Below, in pieces: positions 33,341 through 39,690 of a stretch of DNA of 39,690 nt (position 1 is the stretch's first letter; every line of letters begins with the position of its first letter). Source of the stretch: an uncultured Sutterella sp. (GTDB lineage Bacteria > Pseudomonadota > Gammaproteobacteria > Burkholderiales > Burkholderiaceae_F); NCBI GenBank assembly GCA_900538905.1, contig UPZS01000018.1, positions 1-39,690 of the forward strand, in the 5' to 3' direction. The notes beneath the pieces were generated by a model that saw only the letters and a list, made by a program, of their open reading frames with translations, was not told the origin of the DNA and ran no database searches. A program made the position numbers and the translations under genes.

Positions 33341-35452
33341 TCAGGCCTGTAAAAAGTTTCCCGACTCGGCAAACCAACGTCGAGCATGAAGCAACGCTGA
33401 TTTCGGGTCGGTGCTGAGCCAGGATTGAGAGGCTTGTCGTGCAGCTTCAAGCAGCTCGGTGTCATGGTTCAGATCGGCAAATCGCAACAAGGGCGCTCCT
33501 GACTGTTTGGCTCCCATGAATTCGCCGGGACCGCGCAAGCGAAGATCCTCGCGGGCGATTTCAAAACCGTCGGTACTTGATCTAATGACCGACAGGCGCT
33601 CTTTGCCAACTTCGGACAGGTTGGGTGAGTAAAGAAGCAGGCAGAAACTCTTTTTATTGCCGCGACCTACGCGACCTCTGAGCTGATGAAGCTGCGACAA
33701 GCCGAAACGTTCGGCGTGCTCAATGATCATTACCGAGGCGTTGGGGACATCTACACCGACTTCAATGACGGTCGTAGCGACCAGAATATCGGTTTCACCG
33801 GCACAGAACGCATTCATCACACTTTGTTTCTCTTCAGGTGTCATGGCACCGTGTAGCAGAGCGATGCGGCAGTTTGGAAGCTCTTTTTGAAGAGCATCAT
33901 GACGTAGGGTTGCGGCGGTGAGGTCGGACTTTTCACTGTCTTCGATCAGCGGGCACACCCAGTAAATCTGTGAGCCGGCTGATACGGCTCGTTGAACTGC
34001 AGACGTGACTTCGGCAGTGCGATCCATACTGATGAGCGTAGTGACAATCGGGGTGCGCCCCGGAGGCAATTCATCAATTACGGAAACATCAATATCGGCG
34101 AGATAGCTCATCGCTAGCGTTCGCGGAATGGGCGTTGCCGAGAGCATGAGCAAATGCGGAAGTGTGCCTTCTTGAACAGCATTTCTGAGCTTTAAGCGTT
34201 GCTCAACGCCAAAACGATGTTGTTCGTCGACGATCGAGAGCCCAAGTTTGTGAAACTTTACGGTTTCCTGAATGAGTGCATGCGTGCCGATGACGACTTG
34301 AGCTTGACCTGAGGCGACCATTTCCTGGCGAAGTGCTTTTTCTTTGGCTCTCAGTGATCCGATGAGTAGGATCACTTGTACGCCGAGTGGTTCAAGCAAC
34401 GGCTTGAGTTTCAGGAAGTGCTGTTCGGCAAGAATTTCGGTGGGAGCCATGAGAGCCGCTTGATAACCGCTGTCCACAGCTTGAAGCGCAGAGAGTGCCG
34501 CTACGATGGTTTTGCCGCATCCGACGTCGCCCTGAACGAGGCGATTCATAGGCGTATTGCGGACCAAGTCGGCATAAATTTCGTCGAGAACTCGATTTTG
34601 TGCACCCGTCAAAGCAAAGGGAAGACGCGCGATGAATTCATTACGCAAGGTTCCGTTCGATCCGAGAAGACGAGGAGCCAGAAGTTTGTTTTTGACTTCC
34701 CTTGCGTAGCGTAGAGTGATTTGTTGAGCGAGTAATTCGTCGAATTTCAGGCGCCGCCATTCGGGAGTTCGTCGTTCGCTGTAGGCTTCGTAGTTGGCAC
34801 CCGGATTCGGATGGTGCAGACTCTTAAGAGCATTTCGCAGCGAAGGCAACGATAAAGCTTGGGTGAAACTTGACGGGACAATATCGGTGAGATCGACATC
34901 GAGCATGGCTCGGTCGATGCGTTTTCTCAACCATGTCTGCGTGATATGTTCTCCGGCCGGGTAAACGGGCGTGAGAGTTGAGGGCAGATCAGATGTATCG
35001 GAGATCGGATCTTTGATTTTAGGGTGCAGCATCTGCAATGCGCCGCCGAATTGAGCGGGTTGCTGTTGCACCTGTCCGGCAAGTCTCAGTTCAGTACCGC
35101 TCTTAAAGCGCTCACGCATTTTCGGGTAAAAATGAAGAAAGCGGATTTCGATGGTTCCGGTTCCGTCCGAAACAGTGGCGATGAGCTGCATGAAACGACC
35201 GCCTTGAGTACGACTCGAAGTGACAGTGGCTTGAATTTGAGCCCAGTCGCCCGCTTTGAGGTCGCAGACTCGGGTAATTCGAGTCTCGTCCTCATAGCGA
35301 AGCGGAAGATGAAGAACAAAATCCCAATCGTTGACCAAGCCCAAGCGAGCGACACGCTCTGCAGTAGAGATTGATTCTGCTTTTCTTTTCACAGGTTTCG
35401 AATTAGCAGTTGAATTTGTTGGGTTTTTTGACGTCTGCGGCATGGTTGACAA
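33341..35452 (-). CDS. recG: ATP-dependent DNA helicase RecG
   Basis: The 703-residue protein (E. coli RecG has 693) remodels stalled replication forks and branched DNA. The N-terminal wedge/OB domain has LHLPLRYEDETRITRV and FLHFYPKM. The helicase core shows Walker A LVQGDVGCGKTIVAAL, motif Ia MAPTEILAEQH, the DEQH box SIVDEQHRFGVEQR, motif III LMLSATPIPRTLAMS, motif V ATTVIEVGVDVPNA and motif VI QLRGRVGRG. The C-terminal end LLRFADLNHDTELLEAAR is also RecG-specific. The start at 35452 gives a polar, Ser/Lys-rich extension of about 25 residues before the conserved part; the next Met (position 4) changes little. oxyR follows 39 bases later. Confidence 0.96.
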   Translation of the reverse strand: MSTMPQTSKNPTNSTANSKPVKRKAESISTAERVARLGLVNDWDFVLHLPLRYEDETRITRVCDLKAGDWAQIQATVTSSRTQGGRFMQLIATVSDGTGTIEIRFLHFYPKMRERFKSGTELRLAGQVQQQPAQFGGALQMLHPKIKDPISDTSDLPSTLTPVYPAGEHITQTWLRKRIDRAMLDVDLTDIVPSSFTQALSLPSLRNALKSLHHPNPGANYEAYSERRTPEWRRLKFDELLAQQITLRYAREVKNKLLAPRLLGSNGTLRNEFIARLPFALTGAQNRVLDEIYADLVRNTPMNRLVQGDVGCGKTIVAALSALQAVDSGYQAALMAPTEILAEQHFLKLKPLLEPLGVQVILLIGSLRAKEKALRQEMVASGQAQVVIGTHALIQETVKFHKLGLSIVDEQHRFGVEQRLKLRNAVQEGTLPHLLMLSATPIPRTLAMSYLADIDVSVIDELPPGRTPIVTTLISMDRTAEVTSAVQRAVSAGSQIYWVCPLIEDSEKSDLTAATLRHDALQKELPNCRIALLHGAMTPEEKQSVMNAFCAGETDILVATTVIEVGVDVPNASVMIIEHAERFGLSQLHQLRGRVGRGNKKSFCLLLYSPNLSEVGKERLSVIRSSTDGFEIAREDLRLRGPGEFMGAKQSGAPLLRFADLNHDTELLEAARQASQSWLSTDPKSALLHARRWFAESGNFLQA

Positions 35453-35518
35453 CGAAAAGGTTCGAGTTTAATTGCCTTCAAAGGTTAATTACCGAGTATT
35501 GATATAGCTCGGAATCAA

Positions 35519-35893
35519 TCAAATGACGGCGATCGCCTCGACTTCCACGAGTGCGCCCTTGGGAAGCGCGGCGACCTGCATGCAACTGCGGGCGGGGTAG
35601 GGAGTGGGAACATGGGATGCCATAACTTCGTTGACTTGGGCGAAGTCATTGATGTCGGTTAGAAAGATCGTGAACTTGACGACGTCGGTCATTTTTGCAC
35701 CGGCTTGGGTTAAAACAGCTTCGAGATTGTCAAACGCACGGTTGGCCTGTGCAATCACACCTTCGACCATCGTCCCTGTGGCGGGATCTAGGCCGATTTG
35801 ACCGGAGCAGTAGACGGTATTGCCGGCCTTGATTGCTTGATTGTAGGGGCCGACAGCGGCAGGGGCTTTGGTTGTCGAGCTTACGGTATTCAT
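35519..35893 (-). CDS. ridA: RidA family 2-iminobutanoate/2-iminopropanoate deaminase
   Basis: A 124-residue protein of the YjgF/YER057c/UK114 family, which hydrolyses reactive enamine/imine products of PLP enzymes. The family signatures are AVGPYNQAIKAGNTVYCSGQIGLDP, the middle NLEAVLTQAGAKMTDVVKFTIFLTDIN and the C-terminal PYPARSCMQVAALPKGALVEVEAIAV, with the catalytic arginine in PARSC. ATG 35893 has GGAG nine bases upstream; an upstream start at 35923 has none and adds non-conserved residues. A small hairpin (AGCGGC/GCCGCT, 35916-35937) sits in the upstream region. It follows frdA's divergent control region and precedes recG on the same strand, 66 bases away. Confidence 0.95.
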   Translation of the reverse strand: MNTVSSTTKAPAAVGPYNQAIKAGNTVYCSGQIGLDPATGTMVEGVIAQANRAFDNLEAVLTQAGAKMTDVVKFTIFLTDINDFAQVNEVMASHVPTPYPARSCMQVAALPKGALVEVEAIAVI

Positions 35894-36185
35894 GGTTTTT
35901 TCTCCAAAATACAGAAGCGGCAATTGGAATAGCCGCTCGGCTCATCCTACCAAAATCCTAGACTGATAGATTCTTTCAATCGGCAAATCGTGCGTGAGAG
36001 AAGAAACTTTGAATGCCAAAAATGCAATTGGAAATTTGTCTCGTTTTTAGCATTAAATACCTACTAATAGGTAGTTTATGAGGGTTTTGTGACAAAAATT
36101 TGTAGACATTTGATTAAATGCAAATGTTTTGAGAATTGCAAAGATTTCGGTAAGCTACTGTCTTTAAAGCGAAAAACAGGTCGTA

Positions 36186-36209
36186 TAGGACAACTGTCCT
36201 AGGGTTTTT
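36186..36209 (+). terminator. Small hairpin with T-tract upstream of frdA
   Basis: TAGGAC-AACT-GTCCTA (36186-36201) is a perfect 6-bp stem followed by GGGTTTTT. Read on the plus strand it has the form of a weak terminator or attenuator, placed about 500 bases before frdA. No plus-strand gene precedes it, so it would end either a short RNA or part of the frdA leader. Confidence 0.4.
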
Positions 36210-36374
36210 CCCGATAGTTCGGAGGAGGTAGAAAAACTAGACTGCGCACCGATAGAAGTCTGTCTTGGGTGCTCGCGCGTGTGCGTGAGACTGTTACTCT
36301 TTGTATCTCTGTAAAATTTGTCTGGGATATAACCCGACTTAGACTGACCCGAAACGGTTTGATGCGGCGGCATT

Positions 36375-36474
36375 GCTTTGTTTTATTGCAAAGCTTGAAT
36401 CTCACGGTGCCGAAGCATGACGAGGCGACGTGCTTCGGCACGACTGCCTTGAGACTTCGACTGAAAGCGAGTCG
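36375..36474 (+). other. Cluster of three hairpins in the frdA leader
   Basis: Three stems follow one another: GCTTTG/CAAAGC (36375-36394), the perfect 11-bp stem GTGCCGAAGCA/TGCTTCGGCAC with 13-base loop (36407-36441), and CGACT/AGTCG (36458-36474). If the transcript starts upstream they would form a structured 5' leader of fumarate reductase mRNA or a separate small RNA. No known riboswitch core is recognised. Confidence 0.45.
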
Positions 36475-36707
36475 GATGTGTAAAAGCGTCCGGCTTGCTT
36501 TGGGTTTTATCAGTGAGATTCTATTTTGCGCTGGCGATGTGAATTCCTGCGGGTTTACCATATCGGGCGCCTGCCGGAGCGGAAAAACGCCGCATTGGCA
36601 GAATCTGAGGAAGATGTAAGTTAATTGACCCTGCTGTTGAGAGCTCGACGAAATTTGTTGCGCTCTTGTTCAAGCGGATCCTCTTAACGGATCAAGGAGA
36701 CCTTGAA

Positions 36708-38693
36708 ATGAAGATTGTTTACACCGACGTACTGGTGATCGGTGGCGGTCTGGCCGGTCTGCGTATGGCAGTAGCTGCCAAGCGCCGCGGTCATGATTCC
36801 ATCGTTTTGTCGCTGGTGCCTCCGAAGCGTTCGCACTCCAAGGCGGCGCAGGGCGGCATGCAGGCATCCCTGGCTAACGTCATTAAGGGTGTTGGCGACA
36901 ACGAAGACATCCACTTCGCCGATACCGTTCGTGGCTCGGACTGGGGTGCTGACCAGGACGTGGTTCGCATGTTCGTGAACACCTCGCCGAAGGCTGTGCG
37001 TGAACTGGCTGCATGGGGTGTGCCCTGGAGCCGTATCACCCCGGGCGATCGCCAGGTGATTATCAATGGTGAAAAGGTCACCATTACCGAACGTAAGGAA
37101 GCTGCTGGTCTGATCGGTCAGCGTGACTTCGGTGGTACCAAGAAGTGGCGTACCTGCTTCGTGTCTGACGGCACTGGCCACGCCATGCTTAACGCCGTTT
37201 CCGACCGCGTGATCGCCGAAAAGGTGCCGGTCATTGAACGTGTTGAAGCTCTTTCTCTGATTCATGACGGCAAGCGTTGCTACGGCGCTGTGGTTCGTGA
37301 TCTGATCACGGGCGAACTCTACGCTTACGTTGCCAAGGCTACGGCTATCGCTACGGGCGGTGCCGGCAAGCTCTTCCGCGTGACGACCAACGCTCAGATT
37401 TGCGAAGGCACCGGTCACGCTCTGGCCTTGGAAAGCGGCGTTGCCGGCCTCGGCAACATGGAAGCCGTTCAGTTCCACCCGACCGGCATCTTCCCGGCTG
37501 GTATTCTGGTGACGGAAGGCTGCCGCGGTGACGGCGGTCTGCTGCGCGACGTCGATGGCCATCGCTTCATGCCCGACGTTGAACCCGAAAAGAAGGAACT
37601 GGCTTCCCGCGACGTAGTTTCCCGCCGTATGGAAGAACGTATTGCTCAAGGCAAAGGCGTCAAGGGTCGCTTCGGCGAACACATCTGGCTTGACATCACG
37701 CTGCTCGGCGAACATCACATCAAGCACAACCTGCGTGAAGTGTATGAAATCTGCCACTACTTCCTCGGCGTCGACCCGACGAAGGAATGGATCCCTGTCC
37801 GTCCGGCTCAGCACTACACCATGGGCGGCGTTCGTACCAACTACACGGGCGAATCCCGTCAGTTGAAGGGCCTCTTCGCAGCCGGTGAAGCTTCCTGCTG
37901 GGATATGCACGGCTTCAACCGCCTCGGCGGCAACTCTGTTGCCGAAACCGTGGTTGCAGGCATGATCGTCGGTGAATTCATCGCCGACTTCTGCGACAAG
38001 CCTGAAAACGGCATCGACATCCCGACCTCTGTGATCTACGACTCGATCGCCAAGGTTCAGAACGAACTCGACGGCTTCATCAAGAATGCCGGCACGGAAG
38101 ACATGGTTGCCATCCGTACCCGTATGCAGGACCTGATGACGAGCAAGATCGGCATCTTCCGTCGCGGCGAAGATATGGAAAGTGCCGTTGCCGAACTCGA
38201 AGACCTCCTCAAGAAGACCTACAAGGTCTCCGTCAAGGACAAGGCCGGCAACAACCCCGAACTCGTCTACGCTTACCGCACCCGTAAGATGCTCAAGGTC
38301 GCTCTGGCTATCGCCTGCGGCGCTGCTGCTCGTAAGGAAAGCCGTGGTGCTCACTTCCGTGAAGACTTCCCGGTTCGTAACGACGCCGAATGGCTGTGCC
38401 GTACGATCGCAACGTGGAAGAATGAAAACGACACGCTGCCGACGCTTTCCTACGAAAAACTCGACATCAGCAAGATGGAACTGCCGCCGGGTTGGCGTGG
38501 TTACGGTGCTAAGAACTACATCGATAACCCCGAAACCCCGAAGCGTCAGGCCGAAGTCGACGCCATCCGTGCCAAGATGGAAGCTGAAGGTGCAGACCGC
38601 TTTGCTATTCAGGATGCGATCATGCCGTTCCACGACCTGCTGCCGAAGCGCCTGCAGGGTAAGAACGAACGCATCGATGAACCCCTCGCTTAA
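36708..38693 (+). CDS. frdA: Fumarate reductase/succinate dehydrogenase flavoprotein subunit (MfrA/SdhA-like)
   Basis: A 661-residue flavoprotein from ATG 36708 ([14 protein letters not shown]), with AAGGAG nine bases upstream; an earlier ATG at 36666 lacks this. The FAD dinucleotide fold is [14 protein letters not shown], covalent-FAD His43 is in [15 protein letters not shown], and the active-site region shows [23 protein letters not shown] and [13 protein letters not shown]. The [15 protein letters not shown] segment is the second FAD site. From memory the sequence is closest to the Wolinella/Campylobacter MfrA/SdhA group, whose partners are an iron-sulfur subunit and a cysteine-rich MfrE, rather than to E. 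coli FrdA. No Tat signal is present, so it should be cytoplasmic. Codon use is strongly biased, implying high expression. frdB follows 19 bases later. Confidence 0.93.
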   Translation: MKIVYTDVLVIGGGLAGLRMAVAAKRRGHDSIVLSLVPPKRSHSKAAQGGMQASLANVIKGVGDNEDIHFADTVRGSDWGADQDVVRMFVNTSPKAVRELAAWGVPWSRITPGDRQVIINGEKVTITERKEAAGLIGQRDFGGTKKWRTCFVSDGTGHAMLNAVSDRVIAEKVPVIERVEALSLIHDGKRCYGAVVRDLITGELYAYVAKATAIATGGAGKLFRVTTNAQICEGTGHALALESGVAGLGNMEAVQFHPTGIFPAGILVTEGCRGDGGLLRDVDGHRFMPDVEPEKKELASRDVVSRRMEERIAQGKGVKGRFGEHIWLDITLLGEHHIKHNLREVYEICHYFLGVDPTKEWIPVRPAQHYTMGGVRTNYTGESRQLKGLFAAGEASCWDMHGFNRLGGNSVAETVVAGMIVGEFIADFCDKPENGIDIPTSVIYDSIAKVQNELDGFIKNAGTEDMVAIRTRMQDLMTSKIGIFRRGEDMESAVAELEDLLKKTYKVSVKDKAGNNPELVYAYRTRKMLKVALAIACGAAARKESRGAHFREDFPVRNDAEWLCRTIATWKNENDTLPTLSYEKLDISKMELPPGWRGYGAKNYIDNPETPKRQAEVDAIRAKMEAEGADRFAIQDAIMPFHDLLPKRLQGKNERIDEPLA

Positions 38694-38712
38694 TTACTAG
38701 GAGCTGACTTAA

Positions 38713-39519
38713 ATGAGTACTCAAGTGAAGAAGCAGCACCGCATGCTCAAGATCAGCATCCTGCGCTACAACCCGGCTGATCCCGCAAGCGTGCCGCACA
38801 TGCAGACGTTTGAATGCGAAGAAGCTGATTCGATGACGCTGTTCATTCTTCTGAATGAACTTCGCGATCACCAGGATCCGACTCTTCAGTTCGACTTCGT
38901 GTGCCGTGCCGGTATTTGCGGCAGCTGCGCGATGCTGATTAACGGCAAGCCCGGTTTGGCCTGCCGTACGCTGACCCGCGACCTTCCGACCGAATTCACG
39001 CTCGCTCCGTTGCCGGCGTTCGAATTGATCGGTGACTTGTCCGTCAACACCGGCAAGTGGATGCGCAACATGTCTGAACGCATGGAAACGTGGGTTCACA
39101 TGAAGTCTGAAGAAATCGACCTTCGCAAGAAGGAAGAGCCGATGGATCCGCAGCTTGCTGAAGACATCTATCTGCTCGACCGTTGCGTGGAATGCGGTTG
39201 CTGTATCGCCGGTTGCGGTACGGTACGCCTGCGCCCGGACTTCGCCGGCGGCGTTGCCATCAACAAGATCGCTCGCTTCCGCCTCGATCCGCGTGACACC
39301 CGTAATGACGGTGACTTCTATGATGTCATCGGTGACGATTCCGGCGTGTTCGGTTGCATGTCGTTGCTCGCATGCCACGACTTCTGCCCGAAGGATCTGC
39401 CCTTGAAGACCCAGATCGCGTTCATCCGTCGTAAGATGGCCGAACAGGGTATCAAGAACTACGACAAGGTTCTTCCGACGCCGAAGACCGGCAAAAAGAT
39501 TCCGATTAAGGCCGCTTAA
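38713..39519 (+). CDS. frdB: Fumarate reductase iron-sulfur subunit
   Basis: A 268-residue electron-transfer subunit. The [2Fe-2S] ligands are Cys64, Cys69, Cys72 and Cys84 (CRAGICGSC...C); the [4Fe-4S] ligands are Cys158, Cys161, Cys164 and Cys168 (CVECGCCIAGC, with an extra Cys163); and the [3Fe-4S] ligands are Cys215, Cys221 and Cys225 (CMSLLACHDFCP). All positions of an Sdh/Frd B subunit are therefore present. It passes electrons between the flavoprotein and a membrane quinone site. The start at 38713 has GGAG upstream. A strong terminator follows 55 bases after the stop, with no anchor subunit gene between. Confidence 0.94.
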   Translation: MSTQVKKQHRMLKISILRYNPADPASVPHMQTFECEEADSMTLFILLNELRDHQDPTLQFDFVCRAGICGSCAMLINGKPGLACRTLTRDLPTEFTLAPLPAFELIGDLSVNTGKWMRNMSERMETWVHMKSEEIDLRKKEEPMDPQLAEDIYLLDRCVECGCCIAGCGTVRLRPDFAGGVAINKIARFRLDPRDTRNDGDFYDVIGDDSGVFGCMSLLACHDFCPKDLPLKTQIAFIRRKMAEQGIKNYDKVLPTPKTGKKIPIKAA

Positions 39520-39574
39520 TCGACTTCTTGATCCATACTCCGGTCAATTTCCTTTGGTTTGAGATCGGAGAAAC

Positions 39575-39617
39575 AAATTCCGCTGCTCGAGTATGTTCGA
39601 GGAGCGGAATTTTTTTT
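39575..39617 (+). terminator. Terminator of frdAB
   Basis: A 16-bp stem with one mismatch (AAATTCCGCTGCTCGA at 39575-39590 with TCGAGGAGCGGAATTT at about 39597-39612), with a six-base loop, is followed by eight T. It stands 55 bases after the frdB stop. The remaining 73 bases hold no supported gene; an ATG at 39670 (MHIPQHI) runs off the window. Confidence 0.92.
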
Positions 39618-39690
39618 CTCCGTGTAGTGAATTGGTATCGGATTTTTGGACACCAATAGGATCCAAAGCATGCACATACCACAACACATC

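Larger units (their letters stand above)
35894..36707. promoter_or_regulatory. 814-base divergent regulatory region between ridA and frdA
   Basis: No gene is visible. The 36000-36150 part is AT-rich and probably holds promoters. It carries a dyad TACCTA-4-TAGGTA (36058-36073) and a 7-bp dyad ACATTTG-8-CAAATGT (36106-36127), which contains TTGAT-4-TGCAA, a half-match to the FNR site TTGAT-4-ATCAA. Further on are several RNA-hairpin candidates (listed separately). The frdA ribosome-binding site AAGGAG ends the region. Confidence 0.5.

Noticed and set aside
36684..38633. A 649-codon open frame on the minus strand opposite frdA
   Set aside because: It mirrors the strongly biased codons of frdA, has low-complexity composition with no recognisable domain, and no promoter or ribosome-binding site of its own.
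39670..39690. Start of another gene (ATG reading MHIPQHI)
   Set aside because: Only seven codons remain and no convincing ribosome-binding site precedes it.

Overview
The window looks like chromosome of a host-associated anaerobic or microaerophilic betaproteobacterium. My best guess is Burkholderiales, family Sutterellaceae (Sutterella/Parasutterella-like). The basis is gene content and arrangement: an OxyR with both redox cysteines beside RecG, a TatD gene followed by an ankyrin lipoprotein, an OmpR/EnvZ pair, a DUF3106-type periplasmic protein, a fumarate reductase whose flavoprotein resembles the Wolinella/Campylobacter MfrA/SdhA branch, and an anaerobic heme-degrading radical SAM enzyme. 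No search was possible, so the family assignment is inference. There is no CRISPR array, rRNA, phage or intact insertion sequence; the one RNA gene is tRNA-Ser(GGA).

Layout. 1-1740: tRNA-Ser and a ChuW/HutW heme-degradation enzyme under a near-perfect Fur box. 1781-6387: LysE-type exporter, an outer-membrane beta-barrel with no passenger, a Nudix protein, an AEC-family carrier and an unrecognised helical protein. 6444-11877: a close-packed minus-strand run of fadD-like acyl-CoA ligase, tatD, ankyrin lipoprotein and rlhA. 11964-13449: a decayed xenobiotic acetyltransferase and serB. 13723-20934: a dipeptide/oligopeptide-type ABC importer with a fused double ATPase, ending in a cytoplasmic type I phosphodiesterase. 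20950-23404: accessory patch with GNAT and Fic genes. 23435-25701: EnvZ/OmpR, with a terminator between the two genes. 25961-29455: DUF3106-like protein and a Fe-siderophore/heme/cobalamin-type ABC importer whose binding protein carries a one-base frameshift. 29607-30615: HU with a Cys-Cys-Cys-Lys-Lys tail, then a gene-poor stretch with a possible relic. 30616-35893: Sel1 protein, membrane protein, OxyR, RecG, RidA. 35894-39617: a long structured intergenic region, then frdA-frdB closed by a strong terminator with no membrane-anchor gene in view.

How the parts fit together. The iron theme (Fur-controlled HutW, a FecBCD-like importer) and the fumarate reductase suit an anaerobe living in a heme- and fumarate-containing host niche; OxyR provides the peroxide response. 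The peptide-type importer plus phosphodiesterase may form an uptake-and-cleavage unit for a phosphodiester- or nucleotide-bearing solute. Two genes appear to be decaying or mis-sequenced (acetyltransferase; iron-binding protein). I see no clear wholly new system. The least explained items are the importer-phosphodiesterase operon, the structured leader before frdA, and the unrecognised helical protein at 5245-6387.
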